From Pseudomonadota bacterium (GTDB taxonomy: Bacteria > Pseudomonadota > Alphaproteobacteria > Rhizobiales > Hyphomicrobiaceae), in the NCBI GenBank assembly GCA_023426855.1, contig JAEZBU010000054.1, forward strand, positions 1 to 10,294: a DNA stretch of 10,294 bases. The letters are read 5' to 3'. The notes below the pieces were generated by a model. The model did no database searches, had not been told where the DNA came from, and saw only the letters and a list, made by a program, of their open reading frames with translations. Made by a program: the position numbers and the translations under genes. Shown here piece after piece: positions 1 through 6,449 of this stretch; position 1 is the stretch's first letter; each line of letters starts with the position of its first letter.

Positions 1-1
1 G

Positions 2-403
2 AAAATTGCCGAACAGGCGGCCCGCATCGCGGGCATCCTGACGGTATTTGAGACGCCCGAGGCCACCCACATCGGCGCGGATCGTATGCGGCGCGGCATC
101 CTTATCGCGCGGTGGTTCGCGAATAAGTTGGTGCATTTCAGGGGCAGGATGGCGATACCGGTCGATCTCTACGACGCCGATAGACTACGGATCTGGCTCA
201 CGACCAAGTGGCCGCTCGACGTGATCGGGATACCGGATATCGTGCAGAGAGGACCAACCTGGATCCGCGACACTGCGCGCGCTCGCGAGCTGATGGCCAT
301 TCTGGAGCAGCACGGATGGGTCAGGTTAGAGCCGGGCGGTAAGATGGTCAGGTCTAACTGGCGACGTAAAGCGTACACGATCGTCACGGTCGCGCCGTCA
401 TGA
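2..403 (+). CDS. DUF3987-type protein, C-terminal part (5' end outside window)
   Basis: The frame is open from base 2 to the TGA at 401-403, so this is the C-terminal ~133 residues of a longer protein. The ATG at 86 is internal, because the residues before it (KIAEQAARIAGILTVFE) continue the same fold. The segment matches, from memory, the C-terminus of DUF3987 proteins: a helical 'AE.AARIAG.LT.FE.PEA..I' region, a 'M.RGI.IARWF' helix, then a winged-helix-like end with 'DIVQRGP..IRD' and 'ARELMAILEQHGWV'. DUF3987 proteins resemble primase/helicase replication proteins and are common on prophages, plasmids and genomic islands. The neighbouring IS21 debris fits an accessory region. The exact role is unknown and no catalytic motif falls inside the window. 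Confidence 0.7.
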   Translation, partial: KIAEQAARIAGILTVFETPEATHIGADRMRRGILIARWFANKLVHFRGRMAIPVDLYDADRLRIWLTTKWPLDVIGIPDIVQRGPTWIRDTARARELMAILEQHGWVRLEPGGKMVRSNWRRKAYTIVTVAPS

Positions 404-471
404 ACTGGTGCCGTTTCGACCCAACGGCGGAAGAACAGGTCCCCGGCGATCCGCGCGGCGCGCTAACATGA
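400..471 (+). CDS. possible 23-residue ORF overlapping the DUF3987 stop
   Basis: The DUF3987 stop codon lies within ATGA, whose ATG (400-402) opens a 23-codon frame beginning MNWCRFDP and ending TGA at 469-471. The 4-base overlap is typical of translational coupling. However, the peptide is very short, resembles nothing I know and has no separate Shine-Dalgarno sequence. It could equally be a chance start or the stub of a longer downstream gene truncated by the IS21 rearrangement. Confidence 0.15.
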   Translation: MNWCRFDPTAEEQVPGDPRGALT

Positions 472-600
472 GCTTGCTGCTGTAGCAAACTTTAGCAGTG
501 CTTTAGCAGCTGCGAAATCCCGAGCTGACGGGGCTTTGGCAGCTTTCGCAACTTTAGCAGCCGCGTTGGGCGGTTTTGGCGATGACCTACTGAGCAATCG
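469..600 (-). repeat. Ala/Lys-coding low-complexity tract with CTTTAGCAG repeats
   Basis: On the plus strand CTTTAGCAG occurs at 490-498, 501-509 and 552-560, with a variant CTTTGGCAG at 534-542. Read on the minus strand, one frame gives an Ala/Lys/Pro-rich peptide (for example NAAAKVAKAAKAPSA) ending in TAG at 469-471. Such tails occur in histone-H1-like proteins and at the C-termini of some IstB proteins. Here the frame has no recognisable N-terminal partner, so it is probably a relic of a C-terminal tail brought next to the istB remnant by a deletion. Confidence 0.35.
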
Positions 601-662
601 GCTCTCCGACAAAATGACCGCGAACCATGTCGGCCCCGACGGGGCAGCTTCCGATCGTTGGG

Positions 663-1043
663 CGCCCCTTGCCGAATACAGCTTCGCGCGATGCCGATGG
701 CAATGTGGCTTTTGCCCGTGCCCGTGCCGCCAACCAGAACGACGCTCCTCTGTGTATCGAGGAACGTACCGGTGGCAAAGCTCTCGACCAACTCCCCGTT
801 GATCGACGAGTTGTAGAAAGAGAGATCGCTTAGTTCCTTCACCAGCGGCAGCTTGGCAAGCCCCATCTGGTAGTTGATTGATCGCGCGTGCTTCGTAGCG
901 ATTTCAGCCTGCAGCAGCGCGCCGATCACCCGCTCAACGCCGTGATTGCGCTTTACGCCCGCGGTGACGATCTCATCGTAGGCGGCCCGCATGCCGGCTA
1001 GCTGAAGCTGGCTCATCAGCTCCAGGATCTCAGTGCGTTCCAT
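663..1043 (-). pseudogene. istB: istB remnant (IS21 helper ATPase), truncated after Walker A
   Basis: The start MERTEILELMSQLQ is preceded by a good Shine-Dalgarno (GGAGGTGG, 5 nt before the ATG at 1043). About 127 residues match IstB: the N-terminal DNA-binding-like helical region, the 'KELSDLSFYNSSING' linker, and the P-loop GGTGTGKS followed by HIAIGIARSCIRQGA. Full IstB is about 240-265 residues. After 'IRQGA' (near 663) the similarity stops: Walker B and the sensor motifs are missing. The frame runs on to 492 with an unrelated Arg/Lys-rich sequence. The ATPase would be inactive, so this is a dead IS21 fragment. Confidence 0.8.
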
Positions 1044-1139
1044 GAGCCACCTCCATGACTTGAGCACGGAGGCGGTAGTAGAGCGAGCGCAGTCGGCGCG
1101 CGGAGGAACGGCGAGCCTCAGCCGCTCCGGTGTAAGGAT
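1030..1139 (-). pseudogene. istA: istA remnant (IS21 transposase C-terminus), frameshifted
   Basis: Residues ILTPERLRLAVPPRADCAR (1139-1083, minus strand) match the conserved C-terminus of IS21 IstA transposases. Directly after this the reading frame shifts: the expected end, YYRLRAQVMEVAHGTH, is in another frame and stops at TGA 1032-1030. That stop overlaps the istB start by 14 nt, the normal istA/istB layout. The remaining ~450 N-terminal residues (HTH, DDE domain) are absent and the homology breaks at about 1139. The piece is only a tail, identified from family memory. Confidence 0.65.
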
Positions 1140-1149
1140 CTGTTGCAAA
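1136..1149 (+). repeat. IS6-family terminal inverted-repeat look-alike
   Basis: GGATCTGTTGCAAA matches the remembered IS6100 end GGCTCTGTTGCAAA at 13 of 14 positions, and the IS26 end GGCACTGTTGCAAA at 12 of 14. It lies where istA homology breaks off. No second copy and no IS6 transposase fragment is visible, so this may be a leftover end after a deletion or a chance match. Confidence 0.3.
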
Positions 1150-1158
1150 GTAATTCGG

Positions 1159-1584
1159 CTATTGCGTATGCGGAGGTGCTTCGAGCGCCCAGCTCGGGTC
1201 GGCGCCAAATGGATGATCCAAGAAGAAGACCCAGGTTCCATCGGGCAGTCGCCGGTGAACCTCCATGCCGTGGTGATGTACCTCCGTTAGCTGGCCATCC
1301 TTGTTGATACCCTTGATCAGCCACTGGGAGCGCGTCATTGCGAAGTCGCCGGAATTGGTCGTGTGGTGTGTGATCACATCCATGTGCGGCTTCAGCCGGA
1401 TGTAGTCGGCCATCGTTTTGCGGATCGCTTCGGCGCCGCGCGCGATACTGGTGCCGCCGTGCACCTCATCAACATGAACGATGGACGCCTCGGGATGGTA
1501 CATGGCGGCGGCGGCCTCGACGTCCTGCGCATTGAAGGCGCGTGCGAGCCAGAGATTGCAGAGTTCGGGAGAGGGAGCGCCCAT
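1159..1584 (-). CDS. NTF2-like / SnoaL-type small protein
   Basis: 141 residues, with ATG at 1584 preceded by AAGGAG at good spacing. The sequence fits the NTF2-like (SnoaL/SgcJ/DUF4440) fold. It has an N-terminal helix pair 'LWLARAFNAQDVEAAAAMYHPEA', a helix-strand unit 'GAEAIRKTMADYI', and the sheet strands 'FAMTRSQWLIKG' and 'WVFFLDHPFG'. Members are cytosolic cone-shaped barrels acting as small isomerases, hydrolases or ligand binders. The His/Asp-rich pocket residues (HVDEVHGG) suggest a binding cavity, but no specific reaction can be assigned. It starts 26 nt after the GST stop on the same strand, so the two are probably co-transcribed. Its own stop lies about 20 nt from the IS21 debris. 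Confidence 0.75.
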   Translation of the reverse strand: MGAPSPELCNLWLARAFNAQDVEAAAAMYHPEASIVHVDEVHGGTSIARGAEAIRKTMADYIRLKPHMDVITHHTTNSGDFAMTRSQWLIKGINKDGQLTEVHHHGMEVHRRLPDGTWVFFLDHPFGADPSWALEAPPHTQ

Positions 1585-1610
1585 CGTTGTTCTCCTTTGC
1601 GAATGTTGGT

Positions 1611-2273
1611 TTATGAGCCAGCCGCGGGTTCCGGTGCGGCTGGCTTCTGTTCATCAAGGGCCGGGACGCGGAGGCCGCGCTGCACCGTCGGCCGCGCGCC
1701 GATGTCGACATACCAGCGGGCGACGTTCGGATATGGGGCGAGATCGACGCCGAGATTCGACGCGGCGGCGTTGATCCAGGGCCAGGTCATCACGTCGGCG
1801 ATGCCGAACCGATCTCCAACGAGATATAGCTTCGATCCCAACTGGCCATCCAGCACCCGCAATACCCGGACGGTCTCGCGCTCAAAACGGTCGATGACCT
1901 GCGGAAGCTTTTCCGCCGCGAAGACCTTGTAATTCCAAAGCTGACCAAGTGTCGGCCCAACATGCGCCGCCTGAAACAGCACCCATTGCAGCGTGTGCTC
2001 GGCTTCGGTGCCGCTCCGAGGTCTCAGCACACCCGAGCGATCAGCAAGGTACAACAGGATCGCGCCGCTCTCGAACACCGTCCGGCTCCGGTCGGGGTCA
2101 ACGATCACCGGGATCTTGTTGTTGGGATTGAGCGCGATGAACGCGGGTCGGAGCTGATCGCCCTTCTCGATGTCCACGACGTGGACGTCATAGGGGAGCC
2201 CAGTTTCCTCGAGCATGATCGAGGCTTTGTGGCCGTTCGGAGTCTGGTAGCTGTAGAGCTGGATCGGGGTCAT
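1611..2273 (-). CDS. glutathione S-transferase family protein (YfcG/Nu-type)
   Basis: 220 residues from the ATG at 2273; an in-frame ATG at 2285 (MSGTMTPIQ) is an equally possible start. Neither has a strong Shine-Dalgarno. The N-terminal thioredoxin-like domain (1-85) carries the TPNG motif (11-14) typical of YfcG/YghU-type enzymes. It also has 'NKIPVI' with a predicted cis-Pro55, and Glu68-Ser69 of the glutathione-binding 'ESGAILLYLAD' site. The helical C-terminal domain (about 95-205) includes 'LVGDRFGIADVMTWPW', the conserved N-capping/aromatic region of GSTs. YfcG-like enzymes are cytosolic GSH-dependent disulfide-bond reductases or peroxidases, so a redox or detoxification role is likely. 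The gene is divergent from the LysR regulator and followed by the NTF2-like gene. The C-terminal tail (about 15 residues) is Pro/Ala-rich. Confidence 0.9.
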   Translation of the reverse strand: MTPIQLYSYQTPNGHKASIMLEETGLPYDVHVVDIEKGDQLRPAFIALNPNNKIPVIVDPDRSRTVFESGAILLYLADRSGVLRPRSGTEAEHTLQWVLFQAAHVGPTLGQLWNYKVFAAEKLPQVIDRFERETVRVLRVLDGQLGSKLYLVGDRFGIADVMTWPWINAAASNLGVDLAPYPNVARWYVDIGARPTVQRGLRVPALDEQKPAAPEPAAGS

Positions 2274-2371
2274 GGTTCCACTCATCGGCGAATACGATGC
2301 AATGCGCTTCTGTCTGGGAAACAGATAGAGACGGCATTTCAGAAAGCACGTTGCGATTTCGCCAGCGCCGC

Positions 2372-2385
2372 TTGCAGAGCCGCAA
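2372..2385 (+). promoter_or_regulatory. candidate LysR-type operator in the divergent intergenic region
   Basis: The 134-bp gap between the divergent GST and LysR genes contains TTGC-AGAGCC-GCAA, a short palindrome that fits the T-N11-A rule for LysR-type regulators. It lies 22 nt before the regulator's ATG, as expected for autoregulation. The motif is short and could be chance. No clear -35/-10 pair was recognised. Confidence 0.3.
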
Positions 2386-2407
2386 ACGGTCACTCATATT
2401 CCATGGC

Positions 2408-3340
2408 ATGGACGACTGGAACAACCTTCGCCTTGTGCTTGCCGTGAAGAGGGCGGCGAGCCTCACCGGCGCCGCGAAGGCGCTCGGCATCGATCACTCG
2501 ACGGTGTTCCGCCGCCTGAATGCGCTGGAAGAGCGGGTCGGCGTTCGTCTTTTCGAGCGGCTTCCCGGCGGGTCCTATGAAGCGACGGCCGCCGGCGAGC
2601 GAATGGCGGCGGTGGCGGAGCGCATGGAGGATGAGACTCTGGCGCTCGATCGTGACATTGCGGGGCGAGATTATCGCCCCTCGGGCCGGCTGCGCGTCAC
2701 CTCGTCAGAAACGCTCGCATACCGGATGCTCACCCGGCACCTCGCGGATTTCCGAAAGGCGCAACCCGGCATCGTCATCGAGCTCATCATCGATAACCGC
2801 GTTCTCAGTCTCTCGCGCCGAGAGGCCGACATTGCGCTCAGGCCCGTACGTCCGAGGGAGGGCGATCTCTGGGGGCGCAAGCTCGCCGATGTGGGATGGA
2901 CCATCTACGGCGCGCGAACCTATCTCGATGCCAATGGTGGTGCGGTTTCCTCTCCGCAGGAGGCGCTCGATCGACATCCTCTCATCGGTTGGGAGGAGGC
3001 TACCGTCGGTATCCAGGCTGCCGATTGGCTCAATCGGCAGGTTCCGATCGAAGCCTTCGCCTACAGGACCAACAGTCTCGTCAATCAATGCCTGGCTGCG
3101 AAGGCTGGGATCGGCTTGGCGTTGCTTCCCTGCTACCTCGGCGACGGCGACGCTGATCTTGCGCGCGTGCTGCCTGACACTGTCACGGAGCTTGCTGGCG
3201 AACTCTGGATCGTGACGCACGTCGATCTTAAGCGGACGGCGCGGGTGCGCGCTTTCTTTGATATCGTGGGCGAGGCCCTAGCCCGGGAACAGAGCCTGTT
3301 CGAGGGCCGCGACCAACTACGAGATTACGGCCAATTCTGA
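2408..3340 (+). CDS. LysR-type transcriptional regulator
   Basis: 310 residues from the ATG at 2408 (MDDWNNLRLVLAVKRAAS). The frame is open upstream to 2297, but that extension has no LysR character and would run into the divergent GST 5' region. Residues ~3-60 form the winged HTH: 'SLTGAAKALGIDHSTVFRRLNALEERVGVRLFER'. A linker helix follows ('AAGERMAAVAERMEDET'), then the effector-binding domain from ~90 ('GRLRVTSSETLAYRML', 'ADIALRPVRP', 'CLAAKAGIGLALLPCYLGD'). Length and order match the family. Transcribed away from the GST/NTF2 pair, it most likely controls that pair and itself in response to an unknown ligand. The fold is certain; the target is inferred from position. Confidence 0.9.
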   Translation: MDDWNNLRLVLAVKRAASLTGAAKALGIDHSTVFRRLNALEERVGVRLFERLPGGSYEATAAGERMAAVAERMEDETLALDRDIAGRDYRPSGRLRVTSSETLAYRMLTRHLADFRKAQPGIVIELIIDNRVLSLSRREADIALRPVRPREGDLWGRKLADVGWTIYGARTYLDANGGAVSSPQEALDRHPLIGWEEATVGIQAADWLNRQVPIEAFAYRTNSLVNQCLAAKAGIGLALLPCYLGDGDADLARVLPDTVTELAGELWIVTHVDLKRTARVRAFFDIVGEALAREQSLFEGRDQLRDYGQF

Positions 3341-3483
3341 ACCCGCACCGTGATGCTACGCGCATCGGATAGTTTGCGATAAAGTGGCCATTGCAGCCCA
3401 TCGACTGGGGTGCCGAACACTCTACCGCTCGGAGGCTAGGCCGATCCTGATCTGAAACAAACCGCACGCGAGGTTGCGCAATC

Positions 3484-3861
3484 ATGATTTCCCCCACGCT
3501 TGCCGAAGCAATGACTGAATATGGCAATGATGCCTACCTGCTCACGATCAGCAAAAGCGGTCCGCATACGAGCCATGTGTCAGTGCATCTGTGCGGTAAC
3601 ATCATTGAATGCGCAATCGGAGCCTCCGCAGCCCAAAACATATCGAGTGAGCCGAACGTCTCGCTGTTTTGGCCACCGAATGAGCCCGGCGGTTACGCCA
3701 TGATCGTCAACGGCGTGGTGAGCAACAAGCGCGAGACAAGCGGCGTGAGCACCACGGAGATTACATTAACGAAGTCTGTTCTTCACCGTCCCGGTCCGAA
3801 GGCGCCCGCCAGTGCCGGACATTGCACGTCTGATTGCAGACAGCTTAGCCGCCCCAAATAA
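3484..3861 (+). CDS. pyridoxamine 5'-phosphate oxidase-like (FMN-binding split barrel) protein
   Basis: 125 residues, ATG at 3484 with a weak GAGG about 10 nt upstream. The pattern is that of short PNPOx-like split-barrel proteins: 'YLLTISKSGPHTSHVSV' (first strands, often the flavin-phosphate contact), 'ECAIGASAAQNISSEPNVSLFWPP' (helix plus strand) and 'GYAMIVNGVVS'. These proteins bind FMN, F420 or haem and reduce or sense small molecules in the cytosol; true PNPOx enzymes are about 200 residues. The C-terminal ~30 residues are rich in Pro/Arg/Ser and contain two Cys (GHCTSDC), reminiscent of a small metal- or disulfide-binding tail. It is 143 nt after LysR, so it may have its own promoter. 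Substrate unknown. Confidence 0.7.
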   Translation: MISPTLAEAMTEYGNDAYLLTISKSGPHTSHVSVHLCGNIIECAIGASAAQNISSEPNVSLFWPPNEPGGYAMIVNGVVSNKRETSGVSTTEITLTKSVLHRPGPKAPASAGHCTSDCRQLSRPK

Positions 3862-4036
3862 CCTGTGGTGCTTCACCGTATCACGGCAATCAGGCACTCG
3901 ATAAATCAGTTGGCAGGTAACAGATAGACTAAGTCGTCACGGCCCCAACGGTGGGCACGCATACTTTCATGCCTGTCATTCAGTGCATTGCTTGCCATGT
4001 CCGTCGACCCAACCGCTGCGGCCGAAACGGATGACA

Positions 4037-4807
4037 CTACACAGGATCCTCTGCCGACAGGATTTCAAGAACCTGCTGTTCCAGCTCGGCGTAACGTGCC
4101 GTCGCACGGACTGAGAATTCCCGCGGTCGCGGCAGGTCAATATCCAGCACATGCGTGATGCGGCTGGGCGCTGACGACATGATGTGCAGGCGATCGGCGA
4201 GAAACAACGCTTCCTCCACTTCACTTGTGATGAAGACGGTAGACAGTCGCGTTTCGTCGAACAGCCCCAGGTAATATTCCTGCATCAACTCCCGGGTCAT
4301 CACGTCGAGGCCGCGGAACGGCTCATCAAGGATCATCACCTTCGGCGTGTTGATCAGCGCCTGTGCGATCTCGGCGCGGCGCATCATGCCGCCGGAAAGC
4401 TGGTTCGGGTATTTGGTTTTAAAATCCCCCAGTCCGAACCGGTCGAGCAACGCGGCCGCCTGCTTCTGCGCCTCCGCCCGCGCCACGCCCTTGGAGAGCG
4501 GGCCGAACAGAACGTTGTCCTCGACCGTCATCCACGGCCAAAGCGCCGTTTCCTGAAACACGATCAGCCGGTCGGTCCCTGCCCCGGTGATCGGCTGGCC
4601 ATCGATCGATAACGCACCCGCATCCGGTGCGATATAACCGGCAAGCATATGCGCGAGCGTCGACTTTCCGCAGCCCGAAGGGCCCATGACGACGTGCAGC
4701 AATCCAGGCTCGAACTGAAATGAGCAGTCTGCGATGACGCGATTGGGCGCCTCACCTTTCTGCTGAAAAGACTTCGTGATATCCTGACCGACCAGATGCC
4801 CTGCCAT
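4037..4807 (-). CDS. ABC importer ATPase A (NitT/TauT/SsuB type), switch His replaced by Ser
   Basis: 256 residues, the last gene of the operon. ATG at 4807 is chosen because GGAGG sits 8 nt upstream and it follows the permease-1 stop by 2 nt; in-frame ATGs at 4828 and 4852 lie inside the permease gene. Motifs: Walker A GPSGCGKST (42-50), Q-loop Gln85 in 'VFQETALWPW', signature LSGGM (137-141), Walker B 'VMILDE' (157-162) with catalytic Glu162, and D-loop 'GLD' (166-168). At the H-loop the sequence is FITSEVEEALFLADR, so residue 195 is Ser (codon AGT, 4225-4223) where most ABC ATPases have His. The subunit energises import of an oxyanion- or sulfonate-like solute at the inner membrane. It is probably paired with ATPase B. 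Confidence 0.92.
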   Translation of the reverse strand: MAGHLVGQDITKSFQQKGEAPNRVIADCSFQFEPGLLHVVMGPSGCGKSTLAHMLAGYIAPDAGALSIDGQPITGAGTDRLIVFQETALWPWMTVEDNVLFGPLSKGVARAEAQKQAAALLDRFGLGDFKTKYPNQLSGGMMRRAEIAQALINTPKVMILDEPFRGLDVMTRELMQEYYLGLFDETRLSTVFITSEVEEALFLADRLHIMSSAPSRITHVLDIDLPRPREFSVRATARYAELEQQVLEILSAEDPV

Positions 4808-4809
4808 GG

Positions 4810-5586
4810 CTAACGCCTCCGTTTCCATGGCATCATGCGTGCCTCCAGCCAATCGACGAGAAACGTCGACAAAGCCCCCGCCAAGCCGATGCTGATCATG
4901 CCGATGAGCACGATCGTGGCGGTCTGGCTGACATAGCCTTCCCAGGTCAGGCGGCCGAGGCCGGAATCGCTGGCGATCATCTCGGCTGCGATCACCACGT
5001 TCCAGGTTACCGCAATGCCGAGCGTCATGCCGACGGCGATCGACGGGATCAGTGACGGCAGAATGATGCGCAGGAACATGCTCGACAGGGAAGCACCGAG
5101 CGATCGCGCCAGCCAGATGTGCTGCTGCTTGATGGAACTCATGCCCTCATAGACGTTGATCACGATGATGAAGAACGCGCCAATGAAGGTGATGAAGATG
5201 ATCGAGGCCTCGGTCGTCGGCCAGAACAAGATGGACAGCGGAACCCAGGCCAGCGGCGGGATCGGACGCATCAGCTCGAATGCCGGAAACACAAGACCGT
5301 TGAAAATCCGGCTCCAGCCCAGCAGCACGCCGATCGGAATCCCGATCAGCTGCGCCAGTGTCCAGCCCCAGATCACGCGCTCGAAGCTCACCATCCAGGC
5401 CTTCCAGTAAACCGGACTGGTCAGGTAGTCGGAGACAAACGCGACCAGAACTTCAATCGGCCCTGGAATAGTCCGGAAGCCCGGCCACTGGAATGTCGAC
5501 GCGGCCTGCCAGAGCAGAAAGACGCTGGCGATCGCGAGCGCCCCGCGCCAATTGAAGGCGCCGTATCGTGCGGTCCGCGCTGACAT
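4810..5586 (-). CDS. ABC importer permease 1 (NitT/TauT/SsuC type)
   Basis: 258 residues, an integral membrane protein of the binding-protein-dependent transport family. About six membrane segments are visible: ~16-31, 70-91, 99-122, 128-146, a pair around 180-205, and one near 225-245. The pre-EAA motif 'RPIPPLAWVP' is at 107-116. The EAA coupling loop, 'ARSLGASLSSMFLRIILPSL' with its conserved Gly164, starts at 160 and contacts the ATPase. The ATG at 5586 overlaps the stop of ATPase B by one base (TGATG), with AAGGA upstream, so translation is coupled. It is a clear paralogue of permease 2: both share the RP[IV]PPLAWVP and PTTE motifs. It probably forms a heterodimeric channel with that protein. 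Confidence 0.92.
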   Translation of the reverse strand: MSARTARYGAFNWRGALAIASVFLLWQAASTFQWPGFRTIPGPIEVLVAFVSDYLTSPVYWKAWMVSFERVIWGWTLAQLIGIPIGVLLGWSRIFNGLVFPAFELMRPIPPLAWVPLSILFWPTTEASIIFITFIGAFFIIVINVYEGMSSIKQQHIWLARSLGASLSSMFLRIILPSLIPSIAVGMTLGIAVTWNVVIAAEMIASDSGLGRLTWEGYVSQTATIVLIGMISIGLAGALSTFLVDWLEARMMPWKRRR

Positions 5587-6440
5587 CAGGCCATTTCCTT
5601 TTCGCCGCGCTCGAACGCTTTACGTGCTTCTTCATGCACGGCGGCAATGGCCATCGACTTGAGCTGGATGAACTCAGCACTTGATTTCATCTCGCGAGTG
5701 CGCGGTCGCGGCAGATTGACGGCAATGTCCATACTGATGGTGCCGGGACGCGTCGTCATGACAAGCACGCGATCAGCCAGAAACAACGCCTCCTCAAGGT
5801 CATGTGTGATGAACATGATCGTCTTCGGATTGCTCGAGAACAAGTCGAGCAGATGCCGATGCATATTGGCTTTGCTGACGGTGTCCATGGCGCGGAACGG
5901 CTCGTCGAGCAGCAGGATATCCGGATCGTTGATCAACGCCCGCAGGATCTCCACGCGGCGTTGCATGCCCGATGACAATGAACTGGGATAGGCATTCGCG
6001 ACCTTGTCGAGGCCACCAGAGCGCGCCAGCAGCTCCAGCCCCTGCTCTCGTGCCTCGCGCGCGCTGACCTTGCGCTGTTTGAGAAGACCATAGGTGACGT
6101 TCTCAAGCACGGTCTTCCACGGAAACAAAGCTCCTTGCTGGAAGACCACAACGCGGTCCGGTCCCGGCCGAGGCATAACCGTCTCGCTCGCCAGCAGCGT
6201 GCCATCTAGATAGACTTCGCCACTCGTCGGCATGTCGAAACCGGCTACGATGTTGAGTAATGTGCTTTTACCGCATCCCGACGGACCGACGACTGCAACG
6301 AACTCCCCCGGCGCGAATTCGATCGAGCAATTCTCCAGCGCAATGACGTGCGCGCCGCCTGGATCGTAGATCTTGCCAACGCTTCGGACTGAGACGCGAC
6401 CGCGCATGGCCGACGGTGGGGTATGTGAAGTGGCGTTCAT
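5586..6440 (-). CDS. ABC importer ATPase B (NitT/TauT type), LSSGM signature
   Basis: 284 residues, ATG at 6440, 9 nt after the permease-2 stop, with GGA in the gap. Motifs: Walker A GPSGCGKST (52-60), Q-loop Gln101 in 'VFQQGALFPW', signature LSSGM (155-159; codons 5978-5964), Walker B 'DILLLDE' (174-180), D-loop 'AMD' (184-186), and switch His213 in 'FITHDLEEALFLADR'. Family members usually read LSGGM, so the first Gly of the signature is Ser here, while the other motifs are canonical. A C-terminal extension of about 30 residues, rich in Glu/Lys/Ala, follows 'LPRPRTREM'. Cytosolic ATPase subunit of the importer encoded by this operon. Confidence 0.92.
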   Translation of the reverse strand: MNATSHTPPSAMRGRVSVRSVGKIYDPGGAHVIALENCSIEFAPGEFVAVVGPSGCGKSTLLNIVAGFDMPTSGEVYLDGTLLASETVMPRPGPDRVVVFQQGALFPWKTVLENVTYGLLKQRKVSAREAREQGLELLARSGGLDKVANAYPSSLSSGMQRRVEILRALINDPDILLLDEPFRAMDTVSKANMHRHLLDLFSSNPKTIMFITHDLEEALFLADRVLVMTTRPGTISMDIAVNLPRPRTREMKSSAEFIQLKSMAIAAVHEEARKAFERGEKEMA

Positions 6441-6449
6441 GGGCTGTCC

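Noticed and set aside
1363..1932. 189-codon plus-strand frame
   Set aside because: Runs antisense across the NTF2-like and GST genes, both of which have clear family motifs on the other strand.
2274..2393. N-terminal extension of the GST to an ATG at 2393
   Set aside because: The extra 40 residues lack GST character and would fill the divergent promoter region; the thioredoxin-fold start fits 2273 or 2285.
3862..4036. intrinsic terminator between the converging PNPOx-like and ATPase A genes
   Set aside because: Only very short stems (GCAT/ATGC around 3961-3974) and no T-run were found.
5119..5583. 154-codon plus-strand frame
   Set aside because: Antisense shadow of permease 1; charged low-complexity translation with no recognisable domain.
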